Assembly (NCBI GenBank): GCA_946187365.1
Contig: CAMHRD010000011.1
Location: forward strand, 1 to 12,257
Direction of reading: 5' to 3'
DNA length: 12,257 nucleotides
Source of the DNA: an uncultured Bacteroidales bacterium
GTDB taxonomy: Bacteria > Bacteroidota > Bacteroidia > Bacteroidales > UBA932
Positions 7,064 through 12,257 of the stretch are shown here, piece by piece (the stretch's first letter is position 1; each line of letters starts with the position of its first letter). The translations under genes were made by a program, and so were the position numbers. The notes below the pieces were generated by a model, which was given only the letters and a program-made list of their open reading frames with translations, was not told where the DNA came from and did not search any database.

Positions 7064-8161
7064 TTATTTGATTATTGAGAATTCCGTTACCACCGGATAA
7101 TGGTCTGAGAAATCGCATTTTACAGTCTTGTGACTTATCCCCTCAAACTTCTCCGGAATAAATACGTAATCTATTCTGAGCAGAGGCCAGAGTACGGAAT
7201 ATGTTGCAGCAAAGCCCTTTCCGCTCTCCTTAAAGGTATCTTTTCTGTTATAGGAGAGTTTGTGGTAGGTGTAAGACATTGGAGTGTCATTGAAGTCTCC
7301 GCAGATTACGGTAGGGTACGGGCTCTTCTTAATGATGTTGAAGAGTGCGTTGGCCTGGCGTGACCTTCTTATGACGGCATCTCTAATCTTGTGATTTACA
7401 CTGAGTATCTCACCCTTTACCTCATCAACGTTTCTCTTGTTCTCTCTTATTTTTTTTATTGATGAAGTAAGAGAAATGCTGTTAGATTCCAGGTGGTTGT
7501 TGAAGACCCTTATGGTGTCATTCTCAACAACGATATCTGCATAAATGCTGAGGTTGGTGCTGTTTTTGAACTTGATGGTTCCTCCGCCAATTATCTTGTG
7601 ACGGCTTAGGATTATGTTTCCGAATACGTCTCCCTTATTTGGGAACATATAGTTTGTGCGGTACTTGTACTGAGGAAGAATGGATGCAGTCTGAGAGAAC
7701 TCATCAAGTGTAACCTCCTGTAGGCAAACAATATCCGGGTCATCTGCCTTTATCTGTGAAAAGATTCCCGCCTTTGCCGTATCCTTATCCAGATTGTTCT
7801 TTGAGAGACCAAAGTTTCCAACGTTGTAGGTCTCCAGTTTCACAATAGTTCCCTCTATAAGATCACTTCTCTTTGAACCAAAACGGTAGAACCTGTCTGC
7901 AAATAGCAGAGCGGGCAGAATGGCTATAACAGTTATCCAGGCGCTCTTGCTTCTTAAAATGAGAGCAATGAGCAGAAGGATAAAATTTACTATCAAAATC
8001 GGGATAAAATAGAGTCCAAAGAAAAGGGGCATCCAGTAGTGAGCCGGGTCTATGTAAGAGGAAATGTATGAGACAATTAGGCACAGTCCGGCAAGCACCA
8101 GAAGGACTCTGAACGCAACGCTCAGAAAAATTATAAAACCGTTTCTTCTCTTTGCCTCCAT
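7064..8161 (-). CDS. Membrane-anchored endonuclease/exonuclease/phosphatase-family protein
   Basis: This 365-residue protein has three N-terminal membrane segments (about 9-34, 44-69, 75-89) and a C-terminal EEP (DNase I/AP-endonuclease/phosphodiesterase) domain. All catalytic positions are visible: N113 in TYNVGNF, E149 in DIVCLQEV, H223 in FNNHLES, D289/N291 in ICGDFND, D331 in RIDYVFIP and D353/H354 in FSDHYPVV. The fold hydrolyses phosphodiesters of nucleic acids, inositol phosphates or lipids. Members with this topology are widespread in Bacteroidota and have no assigned substrate; the domain probably faces the periplasm. ATG 8161 overlaps the rhomboid stop by one base (TGATG); a TTG one codon earlier is less likely. 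The upstream neighbour is a rhomboid protease and the downstream neighbour is tsaC. Confidence 0.92.
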   Translation of the reverse strand: MEAKRRNGFIIFLSVAFRVLLVLAGLCLIVSYISSYIDPAHYWMPLFFGLYFIPILIVNFILLLIALILRSKSAWITVIAILPALLFADRFYRFGSKRSDLIEGTIVKLETYNVGNFGLSKNNLDKDTAKAGIFSQIKADDPDIVCLQEVTLDEFSQTASILPQYKYRTNYMFPNKGDVFGNIILSRHKIIGGGTIKFKNSTNLSIYADIVVENDTIRVFNNHLESNSISLTSSIKKIRENKRNVDEVKGEILSVNHKIRDAVIRRSRQANALFNIIKKSPYPTVICGDFNDTPMSYTYHKLSYNRKDTFKESGKGFAATYSVLWPLLRIDYVFIPEKFEGISHKTVKCDFSDHYPVVTEFSIIK

Positions 8162-8766
8162 CAATATTCAGTATACATTCTGTCTCGTTTTCTCCAAATA
8201 AGAAGTAATACCAGACCAAAGATCATACCTCCCAGGTGTGCAAAGTGGGCAACTCCGCTCCCCGTATCAAATACTCCGCATATCAGTTCAATTGCTCCGA
8301 ATATGCATACAAACCACTTGGCCTTCAGGGTTATAGGAATTGGGAAAACCATTGTTATCTGGTTGTTTGGAAAGAGCATTCCGTAAGCCAGCAGAACTCC
8401 GTAAACTGCACCGGATGCACCAACGGTAGGTACAGGATATGTAACTCCCTGCAGGTGCATTACTCCCAAATGGCAGGCCGCCGCTCCCAATCCTGTAAGC
8501 ATATAGTAGAGCAGAAACTTCTTTGGACCCCACAGTCTCTCCAGCATAATTCCAAAGAAGAAAAGTGAATACATGTTAAAGAAGATGTGGAAGAACCCAC
8601 CGTGCATAAACATGTGAGTGACAAGCTGATGTATCTTAAAGAATCCGGAGTCTACCGGGAAGAGGGCAAACAGCAGATACATCCTCTCTCCAATAATCAA
8701 TGTGGCAATGAACATTATCACATTGATCAAAATTATGTTTTTCAGTACAACCGGTAAGTTTCTCAT
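8161..8766 (-). CDS. Rhomboid family intramembrane serine protease
   Basis: This 201-residue, six-helix membrane protease should cleave substrates within or next to their transmembrane segments. The catalytic pair is present: S118 in VGASGAVYG (115-123) and H177 in AHLGG (176-180). The oxyanion-side motif HMFMHGGFFHIFFNM (51-65) supplies H60 and N64, matching H150 and N154 of E. coli GlpG, and ERLWG (76-80) is the usual L1-region motif. It is compact, with no cytoplasmic N-terminal domain. The ATG overlaps the mutL stop by four bases (ATGA) and its own stop overlaps the next start, so translation is probably coupled. An AAAGAGA stretch just upstream may aid initiation. Substrates are unknown; single-pass proteins encoded nearby, such as the 106-residue protein at 10556-10876, are candidates only by proximity. 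Confidence 0.95.
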   Translation of the reverse strand: MRNLPVVLKNIILINVIMFIATLIIGERMYLLFALFPVDSGFFKIHQLVTHMFMHGGFFHIFFNMYSLFFFGIMLERLWGPKKFLLYYMLTGLGAAACHLGVMHLQGVTYPVPTVGASGAVYGVLLAYGMLFPNNQITMVFPIPITLKAKWFVCIFGAIELICGVFDTGSGVAHFAHLGGMIFGLVLLLIWRKRDRMYTEY

Positions 8767-10544
8767 AACATTCTCTTTTTAATCTCGTCTGCCCCAATTC
8801 TGACTACGCAATAGCCTCCTGTTGGGGAAGTTGCGCTCTCCTTGCACTTGAATAGAGACTCCGTAACAGCCTCCGCCTCTTTTTCTGAAATGGTCTCCGT
8901 GTAGGAGAAAGAGGTGTGACGTACAACCTCCAGGGCAACCTTGCGGAAGAACTCGCTCTCGTCTCCGCTTTCCAGATACTGGGCAATCTCTTCAATACAC
9001 TCCTCAATGGAGAACTTCTCTCCCTTAAAGTCTGCAGGTGTGCCGCTTACAACAATGCTGTCCTTTCCAAACTGACGTATCTCAAATCCCAGTCTTGCCA
9101 CCTTCTCTTTGTTATCCATTAAGGTCTTGAAGGTTGCGTGGTCCAGCGTTACGCTCTTAGGGAAGAGCTCTTCCTGAATAGCGCACTCTTTATTGTTTAT
9201 AGAGTTGAGATACTTCTCGTAAAATATTCTTTCTCTGGCTCTTGCAATGTTAATCAACATTACGCCGCCCTCTCCGTCCTGGGTTGCCACCAACTCTTTT
9301 CCTACCTGAATATATCTTCTGTAAGGAGTCTGCTCCTCCATCAGATTCTCATTGATGGAACTCTCCACAGTCTTATATCCGGCAACCTCTACCTTCTTCT
9401 CTTTGAACGGGTTAAAGAGAGGATCATAGTTGATTGAAGGGGCTTTGAACCTCTCTCCGGAGCGCACTCTTTTCTTATCCGTTTCATCCAGAGTGAAGCC
9501 GTCTCCGGATGTAATCTCCATAGGAACTCCCTCAGTATCAAAGTCTATGGCCGGAGCAAAGGCGTTCTTTCCAATAGCCTCCTTAACCGCCGCCTCCAGA
9601 ATTTGGAATATCATCTGCTCTTCCTCCAACTTAATCTCTGTCTTGGAAGGGCTGATATTCACGTCCATAGCATCCGGTGCAACCTCCAAAAAGATAAAGT
9701 AGTGAGGAGTGGAACCCTCCTGAACAAGGTTGCTGTATCCCTTCATTACCGCCTTGTGGAGCATAGGGGAGCGGAAGAATCTGCCGTTTGCAAAGAGGAA
9801 CGTGTTTGTCTGGTTCTTCTTTGCACTCTGAGGAGTTCCAATAACTCCGTATATCTTTACAACGCTGGTATCTGCTTTAATATCAACAATCTGCTTGGCC
9901 ATAGGCGCTCCGCAGATATCTGCAATTCTCTGTTTCAGATTTCTTCCTGCAGGCAGAGTCATTACCTCCTTTGAGTTGCTAATGAGGCGGAACTCAATAT
10001 CCAACCTTGTAAGTGCAACCCTTGTGAATTCAGATACTATTGAGCGATACTCGCTGCTGTCAGACTTTAAGAACTTTCTTCTTGCAGGTATGTTGTAGAA
10101 TAGATTTCTGACGGAGATGTTGCATCCCTGAGGACAGCCCGCCTCGCTCTTTTCCAACACTTTAGAGGCTGCTATATGTACCTGCGTTCCGGTCTCTTCT
10201 CCCTTTTTGCGGGTTCTTAGCGTAACGTCTGCGCAGGCTGCTATTGAGGCCAGGGCCTCTCCTCTGAATCCAAAGGTTGAGAGGTTCTGAAGATCCTCCA
10301 CGCTATCTATCTTGGATGTGGCGTGAGAGAGGAAGCAAAGTTCCGCCTCCTCTGCACTCATTCCCTCTCCGTTATCTATAACCTGAATGAGAGTCTTTCC
10401 GTAATCATTGACTACAAGCATAATAGAGGTTGCCCCCGCATCTGCGGAGTTCTCCATAAGCTCCTTCACAACAGATGAAGGGCGCTGAATCACCTCGCCT
10501 GCTGCAATCAAACTGTATATCTTTTCCGGAAGAACCTTTAACAT
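8763..10544 (-). CDS. mutL: DNA mismatch repair protein MutL
   Basis: This 593-residue GHKL ATPase links mismatch recognition by MutS to strand removal. The N-terminal domain is complete: AAGEVIQRPSSVVKELMENS (14-33, catalytic E28, Mg-binding N32), DNGEGM (57-62), FGFRGEALASIA (91-102), GTQVHI (119-124), NLFYNIPARRKFL (147-159) and the ATP-lysine motif DVNISPSKTEI (294-304), here with HP-to-SP and T-to-S changes from the common DVNVHPTK. An acidic linker (about 325-405) leads to the dimerisation domain. There the endonuclease motif DQHAxxExxxxE of many MutLs is replaced by NIARARERIFYE (432-443): the E residues remain, but the metal-binding D and H do not. The C-terminal CPHGRP-type motif is replaced by SPTGG (573-577). 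I chose ATG 10544 because homologues start shortly before LLPxxxxxxIAAGEV; a TTG at 10553 would add three residues. The second gene of the operon. Confidence 0.96.
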   Translation of the reverse strand: MLKVLPEKIYSLIAAGEVIQRPSSVVKELMENSADAGATSIMLVVNDYGKTLIQVIDNGEGMSAEEAELCFLSHATSKIDSVEDLQNLSTFGFRGEALASIAACADVTLRTRKKGEETGTQVHIAASKVLEKSEAGCPQGCNISVRNLFYNIPARRKFLKSDSSEYRSIVSEFTRVALTRLDIEFRLISNSKEVMTLPAGRNLKQRIADICGAPMAKQIVDIKADTSVVKIYGVIGTPQSAKKNQTNTFLFANGRFFRSPMLHKAVMKGYSNLVQEGSTPHYFIFLEVAPDAMDVNISPSKTEIKLEEEQMIFQILEAAVKEAIGKNAFAPAIDFDTEGVPMEITSGDGFTLDETDKKRVRSGERFKAPSINYDPLFNPFKEKKVEVAGYKTVESSINENLMEEQTPYRRYIQVGKELVATQDGEGGVMLINIARARERIFYEKYLNSINNKECAIQEELFPKSVTLDHATFKTLMDNKEKVARLGFEIRQFGKDSIVVSGTPADFKGEKFSIEECIEEIAQYLESGDESEFFRKVALEVVRHTSFSYTETISEKEAEAVTESLFKCKESATSPTGGYCVVRIGADEIKKRML

Positions 10545-10555
10545 AAACTTCAAAT

Positions 10556-10876
10556 TTAGCCGCTTGTGGTCTGGTATGCGTTAAACAGCAGAGAGAAGAC
10601 CTTTGCAAAATAGAACAGGGCAATAAGGATTGCAGCAAGAAGGATATAGACTATAACCCTCTTGGCGGTGGAGTAACCTCCGGTCTTTCTCAGCGGTTCA
10701 CGGCGTGCCCTTCTGAATCCCTTGGAGACTATGGAGCCAGGTACATAATCTTCTCCCTGTTTCTGAGCTTCTGCCTCCGCATTTACCCCTTCAAACTTCT
10801 CCAGATCCTTATTGTAGTGCCTTGCAGGGTAGTCAAACACCCTGTGAGAAGGCAGATGAAAAAACTTAAATCCCAT
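10556..10876 (-). CDS. Small single-pass membrane protein of Bacteroidota type
   Basis: This 106-residue protein is the first gene of the mutL operon, ending 11 bases before the mutL ATG. The N-terminal half is soluble and begins MGFKFFHLPSHRVFDYPARH, then YNKDLEKFE (to about 29). This F-x-LPxHxxFxYxxRxY pattern is one I associate with short conserved proteins of unknown function in Bacteroidota. A basic stretch (RRARREPLRK, 55-64) precedes a single transmembrane helix (about 73-93, VIVYILLAAILIALFYF), which by the positive-inside rule places the N-terminus in the cytoplasm. I chose ATG 10876 because the conserved pattern starts there; an upstream in-frame ATG at 10945 would run into ispF and read through the divergent promoters. 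The function is unknown. Confidence 0.85.
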   Translation of the reverse strand: MGFKFFHLPSHRVFDYPARHYNKDLEKFEGVNAEAEAQKQGEDYVPGSIVSKGFRRARREPLRKTGGYSTAKRVIVYILLAAILIALFYFAKVFSLLFNAYQTTSG

Positions 10877-10892
10877 TATCTTCAACTCTAGA

Positions 10893-10902
10893 TTTGTACA
10901 AA
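10893..10902. repeat. 10-bp perfect palindrome between divergent promoters
   Basis: TTTGTACAAA is its own reverse complement. It contains the TTTG proposed as the ispF -33 element and overlaps the TTTG end of the mutL-operon -7 box. It could be a regulator site or simply a by-product of two promoters facing each other. Confidence 0.5.
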
Positions 10903-10906
10903 GATA
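10899..10906 (-). promoter_or_regulatory. Putative -7 box for the mutL operon
   Basis: On the minus strand this is TATCTTTG, a full match to TAnnTTTG, 22 bases before the ATG at 10876; it implies a leader of about 15 bases. Its TTTG half overlaps the -33 element of the opposing ispF promoter within the palindrome at 10893-10902. No clear -33 TTTG is visible for this direction. Confidence 0.5.
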
Positions 10907-10931
10907 AGAAAAACCATTATTTTTGCGTTGT

Positions 10932-11438
10932 ATGAGCGCTAACATTAGAATAGGAAACGGTTATGATGTTCACCTTCTGGCTCCCGGACTCCCTCTGATT
11001 CTGGGCGGCGTGAACATTCCTCACACTAAGGGTTGTGTTGCCCACTCAGACGGAGATGTGGCTATCCACGCCCTCTGTGATGCCCTTTTGGGCACCCTGG
11101 CACTTGGAGACATTGGTCACCACTTCCCGGATACCAGCAACGAGTTCAAGGGAATAGACAGTAAGATTCTGCTCCAGAGAACCTACAACATGATTTTGGA
11201 GAGGGGCTACCGCCTTGTAAATGCAGATATTACAATCCTTCTCCAACGTCCTAAGGTTGCACCGTTCATTGAGAAGATGAGAGAAACCCTCTCAGAGACC
11301 CTCTCTAAGTGCAACAAGGATTACCCTTGCTCCAAGGAGGATATCTCCGTAAAAGCCACCACCACAGAGAAGGCCGGCTTTATTGGCAGAGAGGAGGGAG
11401 TAGCCGTTTATGCATCGGTTTTAGTGGAGCGAATTTGA
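10932..11438 (+). CDS. ispF: 2-C-methyl-D-erythritol 2,4-cyclodiphosphate synthase
   Basis: IspF cyclises CDP-methylerythritol 2-phosphate to MEcPP with release of CMP in the non-mevalonate isoprenoid pathway; the enzyme is a soluble homotrimer. The 168-residue product shows GNGYDVH (8-14) with metal ligands D12 and H14, HSDGDVAIHAL (38-48) with H46 as the third zinc ligand, GDIGHHFPD (59-67) and TTTEKAGFIGREEG (143-156). A segment near 124-136 containing C127 and C133 makes it about nine residues longer than E. coli IspF. I chose ATG 10932 because GYDVH normally lies about ten residues in; a TTG at 10923 sits inside the promoter box. It is divergent from the mutL operon. It ends six bases before the TTTG of the tRNA promoter, with no terminator in between, so read-through into the tRNAs is likely. 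Confidence 0.96.
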   Translation: MSANIRIGNGYDVHLLAPGLPLILGGVNIPHTKGCVAHSDGDVAIHALCDALLGTLALGDIGHHFPDTSNEFKGIDSKILLQRTYNMILERGYRLVNADITILLQRPKVAPFIEKMRETLSETLSKCNKDYPCSKEDISVKATTTEKAGFIGREEGVAVYASVLVERI

Positions 11439-11443
11439 AAAAA

Positions 11444-11474
11444 TTTGCTCTTAAGATAAAAATCATTACTTTTG
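11444..11474 (+). promoter_or_regulatory. Putative tRNA promoter (-33 TTTG, -7 TACTTTTG)
   Basis: TTTG at 11444-11447 and TACTTTTG at 11467-11474 are 19 bases apart, a textbook Bacteroidetes housekeeping promoter layout. The predicted transcription start lies about 3-5 bases before the tRNA-Gln gene at 11484. This is the best-formed promoter in the window. Confidence 0.7.
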
Positions 11475-11483
11475 CAACCCCAT

Positions 11484-11554
11484 TGAGATATGGTGTAATG
11501 GTAGCACAAGAGATTCTGGTCCTCTTAGTCCTGGTTCGAACCCGGGTATCTCAA
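11484..11554 (+). tRNA. tRNA-Gln (anticodon CTG)
   Basis: The cloverleaf can be folded by hand. Acceptor TGAGATA/TATCTCA has seven pairs, with the U1-A72 pair typical of Gln. The D stem is GTG/CAC with GG in the loop. The anticodon loop TTCTGGT (11514-11520) gives anticodon CTG at 11516-11518. The variable region has four bases; the T stem CCTGG/CCGGG encloses the loop TTCGAAC; the discriminator is A11554. CCA is not encoded. It decodes CAG. The innermost anticodon-stem position, 31-39, is an A-C mismatch, which is unusual; the other four pairs are sound. Confidence 0.93.
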
Positions 11555-11560
11555 CAAACG

Positions 11561-11582
11561 GTCCGGATAATCCGGACTTTTT
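11561..11582 (+). terminator. Terminator-like hairpin between the two tRNAs
   Basis: GTCCGGA and TCCGGAC form a perfect seven-pair stem around a TAA loop, followed by five T (11578-11582). It has the form of an intrinsic terminator after tRNA-Gln, but the tRNA-Met gene begins only three bases later, so full termination here would leave tRNA-Met without an obvious promoter. Partial termination or an RNA processing role is possible. Confidence 0.6.
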
Positions 11583-11585
11583 GAT

Positions 11586-11659
11586 GGCGCGGTAGCTCAG
11601 CTGGTTAGAGCGCATGATTCATAATCATGAGGTCGGCGGTTCAAGCCCGCCCCGCGCTA
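11586..11659 (+). tRNA. tRNA-Met (anticodon CAT), elongator
   Basis: Acceptor GGCGCGG/CCGCGCT pairs fully with G1-U72 at the end. The D arm is GCTC...GAGC. The anticodon stem CATGA/TCATG encloses loop TTCATAA with anticodon CAT. The T stem GGCGG/CCGCC encloses TTCAAGC, and the discriminator is A; CCA is not encoded. The G1-U72 pair matches elongator tRNA-Met as I know it from Bacteroidota. The initiator would have an unpaired 1-72 and three G-C pairs below the anticodon, absent here. The loop has no C34 lysidine-type Ile context that I can prove or exclude, but overall similarity favours Met. U36 and A37 make it a t6A substrate of the TsaC/TsaE pathway encoded in this window. Confidence 0.94.
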
Positions 11660-11660
11660 C

Positions 11661-11692
11661 AAAAAAGGAAGGCTTTTGCCTTCCTTTTTTTT
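11661..11692. terminator. Bidirectional intrinsic terminator
   Basis: GGAAGGC/GCCTTCC form a perfect seven-pair core around a TTTT loop (11674-11677), flanked by six A on the left and eight T on the right, so the paired arm extends to 13 bases. It ends tRNA transcription on the plus strand. With the A tract read as T on the other strand, it also ends transcription of the minus-strand barrel gene whose stop lies at 11713. Confidence 0.88.
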
Positions 11693-11712
11693 GTTTATGC
11701 TGACTCTTACCT

Positions 11713-12257
11713 TTAGAGGATGATACCAAAAGCAAAGTAGGTGATGTCCGGGCCGTACTCTTTCTTGAAGAGGCGGTGAGGAGCAACTCTTAAGTAAAGT
11801 TTAATCTCAGGAAATCCCAGTGTAAGACGGTATTCAGGGGTAAACTTCTGAGTCTGCCAATGTTTTCTCTTAATCTTCTCCTTTGAACTGCCTACCTTGT
11901 ATTTGGTAACGCTCTTTGCAGAGAAGTTGTAGTTTCCAATAACATCCACTCCGATTTTGAAATCATCAAGAACCTTAAATTCATATCCTGCAGAGAGACC
12001 GAATTCATAAACATCCAGTCTGGATTTTCTCTTGCTGTGATTCATTGCATCATCAGAAAGTGCTGTGAATGGAAGCGCTTCATAGTATCCACCTTCATTC
12101 CAAATGACATTTCTGTGACGGGTTTTGAAGAATCTTGTTCCAAAGTTTACTGCAAATCTCAGTTCTTGCTCATCTGCAGGCTTATAGGTAAAATTGAAAA
12201 TGTCAAAGCCCAGATCCCAGGACTTGAAAGCCTTGAGTCCCATCTCTTTAGGAGAGT
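11713..12257 (-). CDS. Outer-membrane beta-barrel-like protein, C-terminal part
   Basis: The reading frame stays open to the window edge, so the N-terminus and any signal peptide lie outside. The visible 181 residues show alternating polar/aromatic strands (LGFDIFNFTYKP, LRFAVNFGTRFF, VYEFGLSAGYEF, FKIGVDVIGNYNFSAK, YRLTLGFPEIKLYLRVAP, ITYFAFGIIL) joined by charged loops rich in Lys and Arg. This is typical of the last strands of a small outer-membrane barrel of Bacteroidota; no conserved family could be named. An internal ATG at 12243 is not taken as the start because coding-like sequence (SPKE) continues upstream. The gene ends 20 bases from the shared terminator at 11661-11692. Confidence 0.75.
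   Translation of the reverse strand, partial: SPKEMGLKAFKSWDLGFDIFNFTYKPADEQELRFAVNFGTRFFKTRHRNVIWNEGGYYEALPFTALSDDAMNHSKRKSRLDVYEFGLSAGYEFKVLDDFKIGVDVIGNYNFSAKSVTKYKVGSSKEKIKRKHWQTQKFTPEYRLTLGFPEIKLYLRVAPHRLFKKEYGPDITYFAFGIIL

Larger units (their letters stand above)
10893..10925 (+). promoter_or_regulatory. Putative ispF promoter (-33 TTTG, -7 TATTTTTG)
   Basis: TTTG at 10893-10896 and TATTTTTG at 10918-10925 are separated by 21 bases, matching the Bacteroidetes -33/-7 consensus. The -7 box ends only 6 bases before the ispF ATG at 10932, so the predicted transcription start is at or next to the start codon. Confidence 0.6.

Noticed and set aside
7062..7118. N-terminal extension of TsaC to an ATG at 7118
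   Set aside because: It would overlap the end of the EEP gene by 55 bases, and the extra residues do not resemble the start of any TsaC family protein.
8236..8568. 110-codon open frame on the plus strand inside the rhomboid gene
   Set aside because: It is antisense to a fully conserved rhomboid protease, and its product has no recognisable motif.
9138..9974. Several plus-strand open frames of 90-123 codons inside mutL
   Set aside because: They shadow a complete MutL reading frame; no ribosome binding site, promoter box or domain supports them.
10877..10945. N-terminal extension of the small membrane protein to an ATG at 10945
   Set aside because: The extension would overlap the ispF start and cover both divergent promoter boxes. 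The conserved-looking sequence starts at the ATG at 10876.
11561..11692. Two inverted repeats near the tRNAs as possible mobile-element ends or an attachment site
   Set aside because: Both are short hairpins followed by T tracts, which fits terminators. No integrase, duplicated tRNA end or foreign genes lie nearby.
1..12257. CRISPR array, defence island, prophage or secretion cluster
   Set aside because: No spaced direct repeats, cas, restriction, integrase or structural phage genes were seen. Apart from the single phage-like 83-residue protein, the content is housekeeping and envelope genes.

Overview
The window looks like ordinary chromosome of a member of the Bacteroidota, most likely a Bacteroidales. 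Several lines of evidence agree. Promoter-like sites match the Bacteroidetes -33 TTTG / -7 TAnnTTTG consensus upstream of several genes. Most starts lack a Shine-Dalgarno sequence. The tRNA genes do not encode CCA, and the elongator tRNA-Met has a G1-U72 closing pair. Lineage-typical families are present: a DUF5723-like outer-membrane barrel, a lipoprotein with a DYxLxKDIxxxxxVG start, a WG-repeat secreted protein and a small FxYxxRxY membrane protein. I see no phage, insertion sequence, CRISPR array or clear island, and genes are packed almost end to end.

Layout, left to right. (1) Positions 48-1649 (+) encode a secreted WG-repeat protein with its own promoter-like box and a good ribosome binding site; it is visibly more A+T-rich than its neighbours. 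(2) Positions 3563-1650 (-) form a three-gene overlapping operon: a multi-pass HGSNAT/NagX-like acyltransferase, an 83-residue protein resembling small phage-type proteins, and tsaE. (3) rsmE (+, from 3640) is transcribed divergently from that operon. (4) Positions 10876-4368 (-) form a tight seven-gene operon: small membrane protein, mutL, rhomboid protease, membrane-anchored endonuclease/exonuclease/phosphatase-family protein, tsaC, lipoprotein, DUF5723-like barrel. Gaps run from a 4-base overlap to 19 bases. (5) ispF (+, from 10932) diverges from this operon across a 55-base region with facing promoter boxes. (6) tRNA-Gln(CTG) and tRNA-Met(CAT) follow ispF, with their own promoter, an intervening hairpin and a strong bidirectional terminator. 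(7) The right edge holds the C-terminal part of a minus-strand barrel-like protein.

By function the region mixes translation and housekeeping genes (tsaE and tsaC for tRNA t6A37, rsmE for 16S rRNA, two tRNAs, ispF, mutL) with envelope genes (acyltransferase, rhomboid, lipoprotein, barrels). TsaC and TsaE belong to one pathway but sit in different operons. The elongator tRNA-Met in this window, with U36 and A37, is the kind of tRNA that pathway modifies.

I found no clearly new multi-gene system. The points most worth following are the MutL whose C-terminal endonuclease motif is degenerate, the phage-like 83-residue protein coupled to tsaE, the ispF promoter that implies a nearly leaderless mRNA, and the terminator-like hairpin wedged three bases before tRNA-Met.
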